Positions 1-10,419 of a DNA stretch of 40,565 bases are shown in pieces. The notes beneath the pieces are model-generated. The model did not search any database. It was not told where the DNA came from and saw only the letters and a list, made by a program, of their open reading frames with translations. Numbering within the stretch: position 1 is the first letter of the stretch; every line of letters starts with the position of its first letter. Made by a program: the position numbers and the translations under genes. Source of the stretch: Chloroflexota bacterium (GTDB lineage Bacteria; Chloroflexota; Anaerolineae; Aggregatilineales; Phototrophicaceae); the NCBI GenBank assembly GCA_026709625.1, contig JAPOSR010000070.1, positions 1 through 40,565 of the forward strand. The letters run 5' to 3'.

Positions 1-411
1 GAGGCAGCCGCAGCCTTCGACCAAATCACGCGTGATGGCCGCGTCGCCAGCATGAAGCGGCAAGACCATGACGCTTGGCCGACTATCTTCCGCGCCGCTC
101 GTCTCATCCCGGCCGTGGAATACATCAACGCCAACCGCGTCCGAACGCAGCTGATGCGCGATATGGCGCGCATTATGCGCGAAGTCGATGTCTTCATCGT
201 GCCCAGCTTCGGCGCGAATGCCCTGCAAATCACCAACTTCACCGGGCATCCCTGTGTTGTGCTGCCCAATGGCTTCACCGACAGGCGCACACCCACCAGC
301 GTCAGCTTCATTGGCGGGCTTTACAAAGAAGCTGCGACCTTGGCCACCGCCAAAACCTATCAAGACGCCACCGACTGGCACAAGCAGTATCCAGACCTGG
401 CTGGACTGTAG
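1..411 (+). CDS. Amidase, C-terminal part (gene cut by the window start)
   Basis: Frame 1 is open from the first base and ends in TAG at 409-411, so only about 136 C-terminal residues are present. The segment has the features of the C-terminal region of amidase-signature hydrolases: IPAVEYINANRVRTQLM, then a VDVFIVPSF stretch, TNFTGHPCVVLPNGF and an SVSFIGGLYKEA motif. The family hydrolyses amide bonds with a Ser-cisSer-Lys triad, which would lie upstream of the window and cannot be checked. An in-frame ATG at 52 is internal and not a likely start. Whether this is a stand-alone amidase or a GatA-like transamidosome subunit cannot be settled. The TNFTGHP...PNGF wording fits the stand-alone amidases better. 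It converges on queG with about 60 bases between them. Confidence 0.8.
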   Translation, partial: EAAAAFDQITRDGRVASMKRQDHDAWPTIFRAARLIPAVEYINANRVRTQLMRDMARIMREVDVFIVPSFGANALQITNFTGHPCVVLPNGFTDRRTPTSVSFIGGLYKEAATLATAKTYQDATDWHKQYPDLAGL

Positions 412-470
412 TCAGAGAAATGTGGGAGCGAGCTTATTGGAGCGCCTATAGCGAATAATCTGCCTATCCG

Positions 471-1604
471 CTAGCCCAGCAGCGCCGCGACTTCGCCGCG
501 CAGGCCTTCGTCATCATCGCGCTGGTAGAGGTCGGTGAGCAATTTGCTGCTATCCAGCCCCATCGTCTGCCATAGCGCCCAGGCGGCATGTCCACGCACC
601 AAGGGGCTGGTGTCATACAGCAGTTGAATTAAATGCGGGACCACGCGCTTATCCTGCCAGTTGCCCGCGGCGATGCAGGCATTGCGCACCAGGCGTTCAC
701 GGCCGATGCGCTCGACAGGGCTGCGGCGGAAAAGCTGGCGAAATGTCCCTTCATCAAGCATCAGCATGTCGACCAGCTTTGGCGCGACACGCCGCATATC
801 CAGGGGCAAGAAAGCCATCTCGTCCGCAACGGCTGTGAAGCGCTGGAAAGGGCAGGTGTCCATGCAGATGTCGCAGCCAAAGATCCAGTTGCCGAAGTCG
901 GCGCGCAAATCGCGGTCGACCCAGCCTTTGTTCTCGATGGTGTGATAGCTGATGCAGCGGCGGGCATCGAGCACGAAGGGCGCGGGGAAGGCGGCGGTGG
1001 GGCAGGCAGCCAGACAGCGCGCGCAGGTGCCGCACATGGTCTCGCGCTGGGGGGTGTCATAGTCGTCAAGCTCGAGGCTGGTGATGATCTCGCCGAGAAA
1101 GAAGCTGCTGCCGCGCCGCGGATGAATCAGCATGGTGTTCTTGCCGATGAAGCCCAAGCCGGCCTGCTGGGCGTGGCTGCGCTCGAGCAAAGCGCCAGTA
1201 TCGACATAGATCTTGTGGTCAAACAACCCGCCGCATTCCGCCAGCATCCACTCGGCGAAGCTCTCCAAGCGCAGGCTCAGCACCTGATGATAATCCACGC
1301 CCCAGGCATAACTGGCGATGCGCCCGCGGGCTGGGTCCTTCAGCGCATCTTCATCGGCGAAACTCGCCCGATAATCGAGCCCGATGATGATGAGCGAACG
1401 CGCGCCAGGCAGGACCTCGCGCAGATCTTGTCGCCGCCGCACACGATCGGGGCGCGCCATATAGCCCATCTCGCCGTGCATGCCCCGTTGAATCCAGCGC
1501 AGGTAATGCGCCAAAGTGGGAGAAGGCTCGGCGGGCGCAATGCCACATAGCGTGAACCCCAGCTCGCGCGCCTTGTCATGGATGCGGGCGGCTGTCAGGG
1601 ACAT
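471..1604 (-). CDS. queG: Epoxyqueuosine reductase QueG
   Basis: Cytoplasmic iron-sulfur and cobalamin-dependent enzyme that reduces epoxyqueuosine to queuosine in the wobble position of tRNA (family knowledge). The 377-residue product shows the family's two ferredoxin-like [4Fe-4S] motifs: C191/C194/C197 with C201, and C244/C247 with C251, plus C217. The YVDTGALLER segment carries the conserved Asp (D135). A C-terminal HEAT-like repeat (about residues 310-350, RNACIAAGN...VRGHAAWAL) is usual for the family. The ATG at 1604 begins exactly at the conserved N-terminus. It follows the small HMA gene by 29 bases on the same strand, so co-transcription is likely. The window also carries tgt, which starts the same modification pathway, but far away at 31 kb. 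Confidence 0.95.
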   Translation of the reverse strand: MSLTAARIHDKARELGFTLCGIAPAEPSPTLAHYLRWIQRGMHGEMGYMARPDRVRRRQDLREVLPGARSLIIIGLDYRASFADEDALKDPARGRIASYAWGVDYHQVLSLRLESFAEWMLAECGGLFDHKIYVDTGALLERSHAQQAGLGFIGKNTMLIHPRRGSSFFLGEIITSLELDDYDTPQRETMCGTCARCLAACPTAAFPAPFVLDARRCISYHTIENKGWVDRDLRADFGNWIFGCDICMDTCPFQRFTAVADEMAFLPLDMRRVAPKLVDMLMLDEGTFRQLFRRSPVERIGRERLVRNACIAAGNWQDKRVVPHLIQLLYDTSPLVRGHAAWALWQTMGLDSSKLLTDLYQRDDDEGLRGEVAALLG

Positions 1605-1633
1605 ATCAAGCTGCCAGGGCGAGCTGCTCGTGT

Positions 1634-1846
1634 CTACTGGTCTTGCCGCGGCGGATAGTTAATCTCATGCAGCAGCGCGACGACGGCATCCAGCGTGGCG
1701 GGCGCATCGTATTCCACTTCGATCATGCGCCGCAGCATATCGCCCTCGACACTGGTGACGCCGGGCAGCTCACCCAGCTCGAACTTGATAGCGCCGACGC
1801 AGCCGGCACAGTGGATCTTGGGGATGAGTAGCGTTTCTTTTGGCAT
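1634..1846 (-). CDS. Heavy-metal-associated (HMA) domain protein, copper-chaperone-like
   Basis: A 70-residue single-domain protein. It has a CxxC metal motif (IHCAGC), a following VGAIKFELGELPGVTSVEGD helix/strand pattern and a C-terminal VVALLHEINYPP, which together match the ferredoxin-like HMA fold of CopZ/Atx1 chaperones. Family members bind Cu(I) or other soft metals through the two cysteines and pass them to P-type ATPases or other targets. The start is the ATG at 1846 because GGAGAG lies five bases before it; an upstream in-frame ATG at 1882 lacks this site. No metal ATPase is nearby, so the partner is unknown. The residue before the first Cys is His rather than the common Met-x-Cys arrangement. 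Confidence 0.8.
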   Translation of the reverse strand: MPKETLLIPKIHCAGCVGAIKFELGELPGVTSVEGDMLRRMIEVEYDAPATLDAVVALLHEINYPPRQDQ

Positions 1847-1936
1847 GGTGCTCTCCGCATTCGTGATTGAATTGATGGTCAACTCGCCTTCATGCCCGCA
1901 TTGCCTGCTTGCGCCTGGCTTGGCGAGGGGCTTCGC

Positions 1937-3124
1937 CTACATAAACGCCTGAATGCCAGTCTGCGCCCGCCCCAAAATCAGCGCATGTATGTCGCTGGTG
2001 CCTTCGTAGGTGTTGACAGCCTCTAGATTCAGCACATGGCGGATGACATGAAATTCATCGGAGATGCCATTGCCGCCGTGCATGTCGCGCGCCGTCCGGG
2101 CGATCTCCAGCGCCTTGCCGCAGGAATTGCGTTTTATCAGCGAAATCATCTCGGGTGTGGCGGCGTCATCGTCCAGCAGCCTGCCCACGCGCAGCGCGCC
2201 CTGCAAGCCCAAGGCGATTTCGCTCTGCATATTGGCCAGCTTGAACTGGATGAGCTGATTCGCCGCCAGCGGCCGCCCAAATTGATTGCGGTCCAGCGTG
2301 TATTGGCGCGCCGCCTGCCAGCAAAACTCCGCTGCTCCCAAAGCGCCCCAGGCGATGCCATAGCGCGCCCGGTTCAAACAGCCAAACGGTCCGCGCAAGC
2401 CGCTGGCGCCCGGCAGCAAGTTGGCATCGGGCACGAAGACTTCGTCCATGACAATCTCGCCGGTGCTGCTGGCGCGCAGGCTGAACTTGCCTTCGATCGT
2501 TGGTGCTGCCAAGCCAGCCATGCCCCGTTCCAAGATAAAGCCGCGGATGGGTCCGACGCGCTCGCCTTCGACCGCTTTTGCCCAGACCACAAAGACATCG
2601 GCGATGGGCGAATTGGTGATCCACATTTTGCTGCCATGCAAGCGCCAGCCGCCCTCGACTCGGGTTGCGCGCGTCTCCATGCCGCCAGGGTCGCTGCCAT
2701 GGTTGGCTTCAGTCAAGCCAAAGCAGCCGACCCACTCGCCGCTGGACAGCCGGGGCAGGTAGCGCGCCCGTTGCTCGTCTGTGCCATAGGCATAAATCGG
2801 ATACATAACCAGCGAGCTTTGCACGCTCATGGCGCTGCGATACCCGCTGTCGACTCGTTCGATTTCGCGGGCGATCAAGCCATAACAGACAGCATTCAAG
2901 CCCGCGCCGCCGTGCTCTTCGGGCAGAGTCGCGCCCAGCATGCCGAGCTGCGCCATTTCGCGGTAGATATCGCGGTCGAATTGTTCGCGCCGGTTCGCTT
3001 CTACTATGCGCGGCATCAACCTGGCTTGACAATAATCCCGCGCCGCATCCCGCACCATGCGCTCTTCTTCATCAAGCTGCTGGTCGAGCAAGAAAGGGTC
3101 GTCCCATTGAAACTGGCTGGGCAT
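1937..3124 (-). CDS. gcdH: Glutaryl-CoA dehydrogenase (acyl-CoA dehydrogenase family)
   Basis: FAD enzyme that oxidises and decarboxylates glutaryl-CoA to crotonyl-CoA in lysine, tryptophan or aromatic degradation (family knowledge). The 395-residue length is normal. Two features separate glutaryl-CoA from ordinary acyl-CoA dehydrogenases: R96 in [12 protein letters not shown], which contacts the substrate carboxylate, and the catalytic Glu E374 in [20 protein letters not shown]. The flavin-site segments [16 protein letters not shown] and [13 protein letters not shown] are intact. It lies 90 bases upstream of the HMA gene on the same strand and is divergent from uvrA. No glutaryl-CoA pathway partners are in the window. 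A broader short-chain acyl-CoA activity is possible but less likely given these residues. Confidence 0.9.
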   Translation of the reverse strand: MPSQFQWDDPFLLDQQLDEEERMVRDAARDYCQARLMPRIVEANRREQFDRDIYREMAQLGMLGATLPEEHGGAGLNAVCYGLIAREIERVDSGYRSAMSVQSSLVMYPIYAYGTDEQRARYLPRLSSGEWVGCFGLTEANHGSDPGGMETRATRVEGGWRLHGSKMWITNSPIADVFVVWAKAVEGERVGPIRGFILERGMAGLAAPTIEGKFSLRASSTGEIVMDEVFVPDANLLPGASGLRGPFGCLNRARYGIAWGALGAAEFCWQAARQYTLDRNQFGRPLAANQLIQFKLANMQSEIALGLQGALRVGRLLDDDAATPEMISLIKRNSCGKALEIARTARDMHGGNGISDEFHVIRHVLNLEAVNTYEGTSDIHALILGRAQTGIQAFM

Positions 3125-3223
3125 CGGCGCATGTCCTCGCGGCGGCTGATTTTCCTCGCGCCTATTGTAAACCGCAGTTGCGTATTTTGCACCGGCAGTT
3201 GGGGTTGCCGGGCGGTTCGTCCC

Positions 3224-3252
3224 TTATCGCGGCGCGCCCCAGCGACTATACT
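3224..3252 (+). promoter_or_regulatory. Candidate promoter for uvrA-mtnP
   Basis: TTATCG at 3224-3229, a 17-base spacer and TATACT at 3247-3252, about 60 bases before the uvrA ATG. The -10 matches those of the other promoters in this window and is followed by GG as in several of them. No LexA-box-like palindrome was recognised around it. Inferred by eye only. Confidence 0.5.
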
Positions 3253-3311
3253 GGTCATCCGCAGGCAAGTGATGGCATTGGGCTGGGCAAGAGCAGAAAG
3301 CGGTACGCGGC

Positions 3312-6218
3312 ATGGAGCAAGACAAGATCCTCGTGCGCGGCGCTCGCGAGCACAATCTCAAAGACATCGATGTCGATATTCCTCGCAATCAACTGGTTGT
3401 CATCAGCGGCCTTTCTGGCTCGGGCAAGTCGTCGCTGGCTTTTGATACCATCTTCGCCGAAGGGCAGCGGCGGTATGTCGAAAGTCTGAGCTCATACGCC
3501 CGGCAATTTCTCGGCTTGATGCAAAAGCCCGATGTCGATCAGATCGAAGGCTTGAGTCCGGCTGTCTCGATCGACCAAAAAAGCGTCAGCCACAATCCGC
3601 GCTCGACAGTCGGCACTGTGACCGAAATCTACGATTACCTGCGGCTGCTGTATGCGCGCGTTGGCATTCCGCATTGCCCGGTGTGTGGCGCGGAGGTCGC
3701 GGCGCAGAGCGCCCAGCAGATTGTCGACCAGGTTCAAAATATGCCCGCTGGCACGCGCATCCAGGTGCTGGCGCCGGTCATCCAGCGAAAAAAAGGCAAC
3801 CACGCCAAAGCGCTGGCAGAAATCGGCAAGCAGGGCTTTGCGCGCGTCCGCGTCGATGGCATTGTCCGCGACCTGGACGAAGACATCGCGCTGGACCGCT
3901 ATGTCATTCACGATATCGAGATTGTTGTCGACCGTCTCATCATCCGCCAGTACGATGACCCGCAGTCCGAAGACGTCGCCGCTTTTGAAACGCGCCTCAC
4001 CGATGCCATCGAAACTGCCTTGCAGCATGGCGATAGGCGGCTCATCATTCAGGATGTCAGCGACCGCGACAACCCGGTCGATCACCTCTACAGCGAAGAC
4101 CTGGCTTGTCCAAACGGACATGGCAGCGTGCCCGAGCCCGAGCCGCGAATGTTCTCATTCAATACGCCCAGCGGCGCTTGTCCAGCTTGTCAGGGGCTGG
4201 GCTTCAGCCTGGAGATCGACCCCGATATCATCGTGCCCGACCACGACCGCACGATCGCCAATGGCGCGCTGAATGCCAATGGATATGGGCTGGACGACCG
4301 GCGCGGCTGGAACTGGAGTGTCTTTCAGGCGCTCGCCCGGCAGTATGATTTCTCGCTGGATACGCCGTGGCGGCAGCTGACAAAGCAGCAGCAACATGTC
4401 GTGCTCTATGGCAGCGGCGAGCGGCGCTACGAAGTCTCATACTTCCACTCGTCAGGCCGGGAACACACTTGGTCGACGCGCTACGAAGGCGTCATCCCCA
4501 ATTTGCAGCGCCGCTATCAGCAGACCAGCTCCGAAGCAATCCGCGAGCGCATCCAGCAGACGATGCGCGAGATCTCTTGCCGAAGCTGCAATGGTCAGCG
4601 CCTGCGCCCCGAGTCGCTGGCGGTGACCATCGGCGGCCTCAATATTCATGCCATCACCAGCAAACCTATCGGCGAGCTGCATCGTTGGGTCTGTTCGCTG
4701 CAAGGCGCTGATGCCATCCTCTCCGAGCGCGAGCAGCATATCGCCCGCCAGATTCTGCGCGAATTGACCGCTCGCGTCGGCTTTTTGTGCAATGTCGGCT
4801 TGGATTACCTCACATTGGCTCGCAGCGCCGCCAGCCTGAGCGGAGGCGAAGCTCAGCGCATTCGCCTGGCCACACAGGTCGGCAGTCAGCTCACCGGCGT
4901 GCTCTATGTATTGGACGAGCCTTCCATAGGCTTGCATCAACGCGACAACCAACGGCTGATCAACACCTTGATCGGCTTGCGCGACCTGGGTAACAGCGTG
5001 CTGGTGGTCGAGCATGACGAAGAGACCATGCGCAGCGCCGACTGGCTGCTCGACCTGGGACCTGGCGCGGGTGAACACGGTGGCCAGCTCGTTGCGCAAG
5101 GCACGCCAAAGCAAGTCGCTGCCAACCATGAAAGCTGCACGGGCAACTACCTGGCGGGCCGCTTCGAAATCCCGCTGCCCCAGACTCGGCGGGCTGGTTC
5201 GGGCGAAATGCTGCGTATCTGCGGAGCGCGCGCCAACAACCTGAAAAACATCCAGGTCGACTTTCCGCTGGGGCGCTTCATCTGCGTCACGGGCGTCAGC
5301 GGCAGTGGCAAATCGTCGCTGGTTGTCCATACCTTGTACGCGCGGCTGGCGCAGTTGGTCAACCGCAGCCGCCTCCGCGCTGGCGAGCACGATGCGCTGC
5401 ATGGCGCTGAGCATATCGACAAAATTATCAATATCGACCAAAGCCCCATCGGGCGCACGCCGCGCAGCAACCCCGGCACATACACCAAGCTTTTTGACGA
5501 CATTCGCCAGCTGTTTGCCCAACTGCCCGAAAGCAAAGCGCGTGGTTACAAACCAGGTCGCTTCAGTTTTAATGTGCGTGGCGGACGTTGCGAACACTGT
5601 GAGGGGCAGGGGCTTATCCGCATCGAAATGCAGTTCTTGCCCGATGTGTATGTGCCTTGTGAAGTCTGCAATGGCACGCGCTATAACCGCGAAACCCTGC
5701 AAGTGCAGTACAAGGGCAGATCTATCGCCCAGGTGCTGGCGATGAGCGTGCAGGAAGGCTTGGAGTTTTTCGCCAGCTTGCCACGCATCCGCCGCAAGCT
5801 GGAAACACTGGCGGCGGTCGGCTTGGGCTATATTCGCATCGGACAGTCCGCCACGACGCTCAGTGGTGGCGAAGCGCAGCGCATCAAGCTCAGCCGCGAA
5901 TTGTCGAAACGTGCCACCGGGCACACCCTGTATATTTTGGATGAGCCCTCGACGGGCTTGCACGCCTATGATGTAGCGCGTCTGATCGCCGTGCTGCAGC
6001 GGCTAGCGGAAGCGGGCAATACCATCGTCGTCATTGAACACAACCTGGATATCATCAAAGTAGCTGATCACATCATCGACTTGGGACCAGAAGGCGGCGA
6101 TGGCGGCGGACGCATAGTCGCGCAGGGAACGCCCGAGCAGGTGGCGAATTGCCCAGGCTATACCGGGCGCTACCTGGCTGACATGCTGGCGCGGGGGCGC
6201 AGGCAACCAGACGGATAA
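3312..6218 (+). CDS. uvrA: Excinuclease ABC subunit A
   Basis: DNA-damage recognition ATPase of nucleotide excision repair, working as a dimer with UvrB in the cytoplasm. The 968-residue protein has two ABC modules. Walker A motifs are at residues 33-41 (GLSGSGKSS) and 661-669 (GVSGSGKSS). ABC signatures [13 protein letters not shown] and [13 protein letters not shown] are each followed by a DEPS(I/T)GLH Walker B. The C-terminal zinc finger is complete (C760, C763, C783, C786). In the N-terminal zinc module the usual first CxxC is replaced by CPNGH, so His probably supplies a ligand, a variation I recall from other UvrA proteins. The [19 protein letters not shown] start is typical. The mtnP gene begins just after the stop with its own Shine-Dalgarno, so the two are probably co-transcribed. 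Confidence 0.97.
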   Translation: MEQDKILVRGAREHNLKDIDVDIPRNQLVVISGLSGSGKSSLAFDTIFAEGQRRYVESLSSYARQFLGLMQKPDVDQIEGLSPAVSIDQKSVSHNPRSTVGTVTEIYDYLRLLYARVGIPHCPVCGAEVAAQSAQQIVDQVQNMPAGTRIQVLAPVIQRKKGNHAKALAEIGKQGFARVRVDGIVRDLDEDIALDRYVIHDIEIVVDRLIIRQYDDPQSEDVAAFETRLTDAIETALQHGDRRLIIQDVSDRDNPVDHLYSEDLACPNGHGSVPEPEPRMFSFNTPSGACPACQGLGFSLEIDPDIIVPDHDRTIANGALNANGYGLDDRRGWNWSVFQALARQYDFSLDTPWRQLTKQQQHVVLYGSGERRYEVSYFHSSGREHTWSTRYEGVIPNLQRRYQQTSSEAIRERIQQTMREISCRSCNGQRLRPESLAVTIGGLNIHAITSKPIGELHRWVCSLQGADAILSEREQHIARQILRELTARVGFLCNVGLDYLTLARSAASLSGGEAQRIRLATQVGSQLTGVLYVLDEPSIGLHQRDNQRLINTLIGLRDLGNSVLVVEHDEETMRSADWLLDLGPGAGEHGGQLVAQGTPKQVAANHESCTGNYLAGRFEIPLPQTRRAGSGEMLRICGARANNLKNIQVDFPLGRFICVTGVSGSGKSSLVVHTLYARLAQLVNRSRLRAGEHDALHGAEHIDKIINIDQSPIGRTPRSNPGTYTKLFDDIRQLFAQLPESKARGYKPGRFSFNVRGGRCEHCEGQGLIRIEMQFLPDVYVPCEVCNGTRYNRETLQVQYKGRSIAQVLAMSVQEGLEFFASLPRIRRKLETLAAVGLGYIRIGQSATTLSGGEAQRIKLSRELSKRATGHTLYILDEPSTGLHAYDVARLIAVLQRLAEAGNTIVVIEHNLDIIKVADHIIDLGPEGGDGGGRIVAQGTPEQVANCPGYTGRYLADMLARGRRQPDG

Positions 6219-6231
6219 TAAGGAGCGCATG

Positions 6232-7107
6232 ATGGAAGAGGTCAAAATCGGCGTCATTGGCGGTTCGGGGCTGTATCAACTGCCCGAGATCGGCGATGTG
6301 CGCGAAGTCGCCGTGGCTACGCCGTTTGGGCAGCCCAGCGGCATCATTCGCATCGGCAGCCTGTCGGGCAAGCGCGTCGCCTTTTTGCCGCGGCATGGCG
6401 AGGGGCACACCTTGGCACCACATGCCCTACCGTACCGCGCCAATATCTTTGCGCTCAAGCAGCTGGGCGCGCGCTTCATCATCGGCGTCAACGCGGTTGG
6501 CTCGCTGCAAGAGGGCTACGCGCCTGGGCAGCTCGTCACGCCCGACCAGTTGATTGATTATACGATCCACACCCGCGCGCGCAGCTTTTTTGACCGCGGG
6601 CTGGTCGCGCATGTATCGGTGGCCGATCCCTTTGGCGATTACTTGCGCAATCTGCTGGCTGATGCCGCCGAGCGCGCCGGCGCAGTCGTGCACCGCGCTG
6701 GCAGCTTTTTGATCGAGGATGGCCCGCGTTTTGCCACGCGCGCCGAAGCCCGTTTGTTCCAGCGCTGGGGCTGCCACATCATCGGCATGACTGCCGCGCC
6801 CGAGGCCTTCTTGGCTCGTGAAGCCGAGATTGAATACGCGGCGCTGGCGCACATCACCGATTATGACTGTTGGCGCGCCGAAAGCGAAGACACCACCAGC
6901 GATATCGTTATCCAGCAACTGGCGCACAATATCGGCTTTGTCCAGGCGGCGCTGGTGCAGGCGGTCGGGCAGCTGGACGAGACGCTGGAACTGCCGGCGC
7001 ACCGAGCGCTGGATGCGGCTTTGGCGACCGGGCGCGAGCAGATGGACGAAGCTGTGGTCGAGCGCTTGCGGCCCATCGTGGCGCGCGCGCTGGGGTTGGG
7101 CGGCTGA
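6232..7107 (+). CDS. mtnP: S-methyl-5'-thioadenosine phosphorylase
   Basis: Cleaves methylthioadenosine with phosphate to adenine and 5-methylthioribose-1-phosphate, the substrate of MtnA, which is encoded at 24 kb. The protein (about 291 residues) starts with IGVIGGSGLYQLPE and continues with PFGQPSG, LPRHGEGH, NAVGSL, RAEARLFQRWGCHIIGMT, APEAFLAREAEIEYA and TDYDCW, the usual order of MTAP/PNP family II motifs. TDYDCW favours MTAP over purine nucleoside phosphorylase, although some relatives act on both adenosine and MTA. AAGGAG at 6220-6225 stands six bases before the ATG at 6232 and only three before the adjacent ATG at 6229, so the second was chosen. It sits 13 bases after uvrA. Confidence 0.9.
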   Translation: MEEVKIGVIGGSGLYQLPEIGDVREVAVATPFGQPSGIIRIGSLSGKRVAFLPRHGEGHTLAPHALPYRANIFALKQLGARFIIGVNAVGSLQEGYAPGQLVTPDQLIDYTIHTRARSFFDRGLVAHVSVADPFGDYLRNLLADAAERAGAVVHRAGSFLIEDGPRFATRAEARLFQRWGCHIIGMTAAPEAFLAREAEIEYAALAHITDYDCWRAESEDTTSDIVIQQLAHNIGFVQAALVQAVGQLDETLELPAHRALDAALATGREQMDEAVVERLRPIVARALGLGG

Positions 7108-7204
7108 TTGATCTCTTGGATGGGCCGGTGGCTTGCCCTTGCAGCATAGAATCGGGCTACAATCTGTCGCAACCTGTACTCAATTCGCAGCAAAGGCGCG
7201 TGGC

Positions 7205-10200
7205 ATGAACCTCTCCCTGGACAACATCGGACATTGGCGCTGCATCGGACCCTTTCGTGGCGGGCGCGTCGTCACAGTCGCTGGACACCCCAGCGAGATT
7301 GGCACCTTTTATTTTGGCGCTTGCGCTGGCGGCGTCTGGAAGACCGACGACGCCGGGCAATACTGGCAAAACATCTCCGATGGCTATTTCAAAACCGGCT
7401 CGGTCGGCGCGTTGGCGGTGAGCCAGTCCGACCCCAATATCCTCTACGCCGGCATGGGCGAAGCGACCATCCGCCTCGATGTTTCGCATGGCGATGGCGT
7501 TTACAAGTCCAGCGATGGCGGGCGCAGCTGGCGGCATTGCGGGCTGGACGATACGCGGCATATCGGCAAGCTGCGCATCCACCCGCAGGATCCCGATACG
7601 GTCTATGTGGCGGCGCTGGGGCATGCTTTTGGACGCAACGAAGAGCGTGGCGTCTTTCTCTCGAGAGACGGCGGTGAAAGCTGGCGGCGCGTGCTCTTCG
7701 TCAGCGACACGGCGGGCGCGGTCGACCTCAGCATCGACCAGAACAATCCGCGCGTCATCTACGCCTCAATCTGGCAGGCGCGGCGCGACTTTCACACGAT
7801 CCAGAGCGGCGGCGAAGACAGCGGCATCTGGCGTTCGCTGGATGGCGGCGAAAGCTGGCGCAACATCTCAAGCCAGCCCGGTTTGCCCGGCGGCATCTTG
7901 GGCAAGATCGGCATCGCCGCTTCGCCAGCCCAGCCCGGGCGCGTCTATGCCTTGGTCGAGCATGCGCAGCAGCAGGGCATGTACCGCTCGGATGACTATG
8001 GCGACACCTGGACGTTCACCGCGCGCAACTTCGATATCACCTCGCGCAGTTGGTATTATATGCACCTCACCGCCTGCCCGCAGGATGCCGACACGGTCTG
8101 GGTCAACAACCTGCGCCTGTGGAAATCGATCGACGCGGGGGCAACCTTCGCCCAGGTTGGCACGCCCCATGGCGACAATCATGACCTGTGGATCGACCCG
8201 CGCAATCCTCTGCGCATGGCGCAAGGCAACGATGGCGGTGCCTGTGTATCATTGAATGGTGGCGCGAGCTGGTCGAGCATCTTTAATCAGCCGACCGGTC
8301 AGTTCTATCGCCTCTGTACCGACAACCGCGAACCGTACCATGTCTATGGCACGCAGCAAGACAACAGTTCCATCGCTGTGCCCAGCCGCAGCAGCAAAAA
8401 CTCTATCTTGTGGCAAGATTGTTTTATCGCTGGCACCGGCGAAAGCGGCTTCATCGCCACCAAGCCGGATGATGACAATATCGTCATCGTTGGTGCCATC
8501 GGCAGCTCGCCCGGTGGCGGCAACGCCCTGCAGCGATATGACCACGCCAGCAAGCAGCTGCGCTTGGTGACGACAATGCCGGTGCCGACCTTTGGCGAGG
8601 CAGCCAGCAGCCTGCGACAGCGCTTCGCCTGGACATATCCGATTTTGTTTTCGCCGTTCGCGCCGCACGCTCTGTATATTGGTGGCGACCGCGTCTACAA
8701 ATCCAGCGACGAAGGCGGCAGTTGGCAGGCAATCAGCCCAGATTTAACCCGCGCCGACCCGTCCACCTTGGTCATTAGCGGCGGGCCAATCAACCGGGAT
8801 GTCGGCGCTGCGGAAGTCTATGCGACAGTGACCGCCTTGGCCGCATCGCTGCACGAAGCCGGCGTGCTGTGGGCGGGCAGCGATGATGGCTTGCTGCACA
8901 TCACGCGCGACGATGGCGGGGAATGGCGAGACATCACGCCGCCGCAGCTGCCGGAATGGTCTTATGTGCATTGCATCGAGGCATCGCCACACCAGGCTGG
9001 AAGCGCCTACATGGCTTGCCTGCGCTACAAGCTGGACGATTATTCGCCCTATTTGTTCAAAACTCGGGATTATGGACGGAGCTGGCAGCGCATTGACGCG
9101 GGCATCCCACGCGATGACTTCACGCGTGTCATCCGCTGCGACCCACGGCGTGAAGGCTTGCTCTATGCCGGCACAGAGACCGGCGTGTATATCTCGTTCA
9201 ATGATGGCGAAAGCTGGCAGCCGCTGCAGCTGGACCTGCCGGTAACGCCTGTTTATGACTTGGCGCTCAAACGCGGCGATTTGATCGCGGCAACGCACGG
9301 GCGCGCCTTCTGGATATTTGATGATGTATCGCGCTTGCATCAGTGCATGGCTGATGCCCCCAAAGCGGATGAAACCGTCTCTGATAAGGCGGCGAAGCGC
9401 GCTGCGCCAGCTTGCCGGCTCTTGAAACCGCGTCCGACCCAGCGCCTGCTGGAAAGCATTGACGCGCGCCGACTCATTGACCAGCCAGGCAAGACCTATA
9501 TGAGCTCGACAGGCATATCGGCCGCCTACACCCAGCGCCGCTCGCCAGAAAATGCCGTCGAACGGCGCTTTCTGGATTCGGGAGAGAATCTGCCGCGCGG
9601 CGTGTTGTTGACTTATTGGCTGAATGCACAGCCAGCCAAGCCGATATCACTGCGCATCGATGACGCGGCTGGACGTTTGCTGCGCGAATTCACTTCACTC
9701 GACCCGCAAAAGACAAATGGCGCAGCCAAGCCCGACAATGAACTGCGCATCACCGCGCGGGCGGGCTGGAATCGCTTTACCTGGGATATGCGGCTGCCTT
9801 ATTCGCCCAAGCTGGATGGTGATGATCCACAATTTGAGCAGATGCCCGGCCCGACTGTCGCGCCCGGCGATTATCAGGTTACGCTGCTAGTGGGCGACCA
9901 TGCGCAGACCCAGCCCATCCAACTGCTGCAAGATGCCACCGCGTCAGCCAGCCCTGCCGACCTGAGCGCGCAATTCGACCTGCTGCTGCAGATTCACCAT
10001 ACCTACAGCGAAGCCACGCGCGCCGTCAACAAGCTGCGCCGCCTGCGCCGGCAGTTGGATGATTTGCTGGCTCGCACTGACACTGGTATGTTCAAGCCGG
10101 GCATAGCGGCATTGCGCGAGACCCTGCTGGAGATTGAGCGCAGCCTCTTCATCCCCGACCTGCCAGGCGGCTGGGCAGGGCGAGTCAACCAGGGCGGCGA

Positions 10201-10399
10201 CTTGTTGCGGCGGCTGGCAGGCTTGCCGGCGGTGGTGGCGCTAGGCGAGTTTGCTCCCACCGCGCAGGCTTATGCCGTGTACGAACAACTGGCGGGCGAA
10301 ATCGCCGGGCAGCTGGCGCGGCTGGCATCTGTCGAAACCGGCGCGTTGGCCGACTTGCAAGCGCAGTTGCTGGGGCAGGGCATAGCGGCGGTGGGCTAA
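7205..10399 (+). CDS. Large Asp-box/BNR-repeat propeller protein (VPS10/sortilin-like, 'glycosyl hydrolase' annotated family)
   Basis: The 1064-residue protein is built of repeated SxDxGxxW Asp boxes: TDDAGQYW, KSSDGGRSW, LSRDGGESW, RSLDGGESW, RSDDYGDTW, KSIDAGATF, VSLNGGASW, KSSDEGGSW, ITRDDGGEW, KTRDYGRSW and SFNDGESW. This predicts two tandem beta-propellers over about residues 10-700. A C-terminal part follows, with a beta-sandwich-like stretch and a helical segment (HHTYSEATRAVNKLRRLRRQLDDLLAR). Homologues are often called sialidase-like or glycosyl hydrolase, but I see no verified catalytic set, so the function is unknown. No signal peptide is visible, which is odd for a family usually considered exported. 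The ATG at 7205 was chosen because it opens the conserved MNLSLDNIGHWRCIGPFRGGR. A weak TTGCCC/TACAAT pair (19-base spacer) lies at 7133-7163. Confidence 0.8.
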   Translation: MNLSLDNIGHWRCIGPFRGGRVVTVAGHPSEIGTFYFGACAGGVWKTDDAGQYWQNISDGYFKTGSVGALAVSQSDPNILYAGMGEATIRLDVSHGDGVYKSSDGGRSWRHCGLDDTRHIGKLRIHPQDPDTVYVAALGHAFGRNEERGVFLSRDGGESWRRVLFVSDTAGAVDLSIDQNNPRVIYASIWQARRDFHTIQSGGEDSGIWRSLDGGESWRNISSQPGLPGGILGKIGIAASPAQPGRVYALVEHAQQQGMYRSDDYGDTWTFTARNFDITSRSWYYMHLTACPQDADTVWVNNLRLWKSIDAGATFAQVGTPHGDNHDLWIDPRNPLRMAQGNDGGACVSLNGGASWSSIFNQPTGQFYRLCTDNREPYHVYGTQQDNSSIAVPSRSSKNSILWQDCFIAGTGESGFIATKPDDDNIVIVGAIGSSPGGGNALQRYDHASKQLRLVTTMPVPTFGEAASSLRQRFAWTYPILFSPFAPHALYIGGDRVYKSSDEGGSWQAISPDLTRADPSTLVISGGPINRDVGAAEVYATVTALAASLHEAGVLWAGSDDGLLHITRDDGGEWRDITPPQLPEWSYVHCIEASPHQAGSAYMACLRYKLDDYSPYLFKTRDYGRSWQRIDAGIPRDDFTRVIRCDPRREGLLYAGTETGVYISFNDGESWQPLQLDLPVTPVYDLALKRGDLIAATHGRAFWIFDDVSRLHQCMADAPKADETVSDKAAKRAAPACRLLKPRPTQRLLESIDARRLIDQPGKTYMSSTGISAAYTQRRSPENAVERRFLDSGENLPRGVLLTYWLNAQPAKPISLRIDDAAGRLLREFTSLDPQKTNGAAKPDNELRITARAGWNRFTWDMRLPYSPKLDGDDPQFEQMPGPTVAPGDYQVTLLVGDHAQTQPIQLLQDATASASPADLSAQFDLLLQIHHTYSEATRAVNKLRRLRRQLDDLLARTDTGMFKPGIAALRETLLEIERSLFIPDLPGGWAGRVNQGGDLLRRLAGLPAVVALGEFAPTAQAYAVYEQLAGEIAGQLARLASVETGALADLQAQLLGQGIAAVG

Positions 10400-10419
10400 G
10401 CCAGGTGCCGCCGGCAGCC

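Noticed and set aside
412..470. Terminator between the amidase gene and queG
   Set aside because: No convincing stem with a T-run in either direction; only a weak A/T-rich stretch.
4452..5963. Minus-strand open frame within uvrA
   Set aside because: Antisense shadow of UvrA; no family features.
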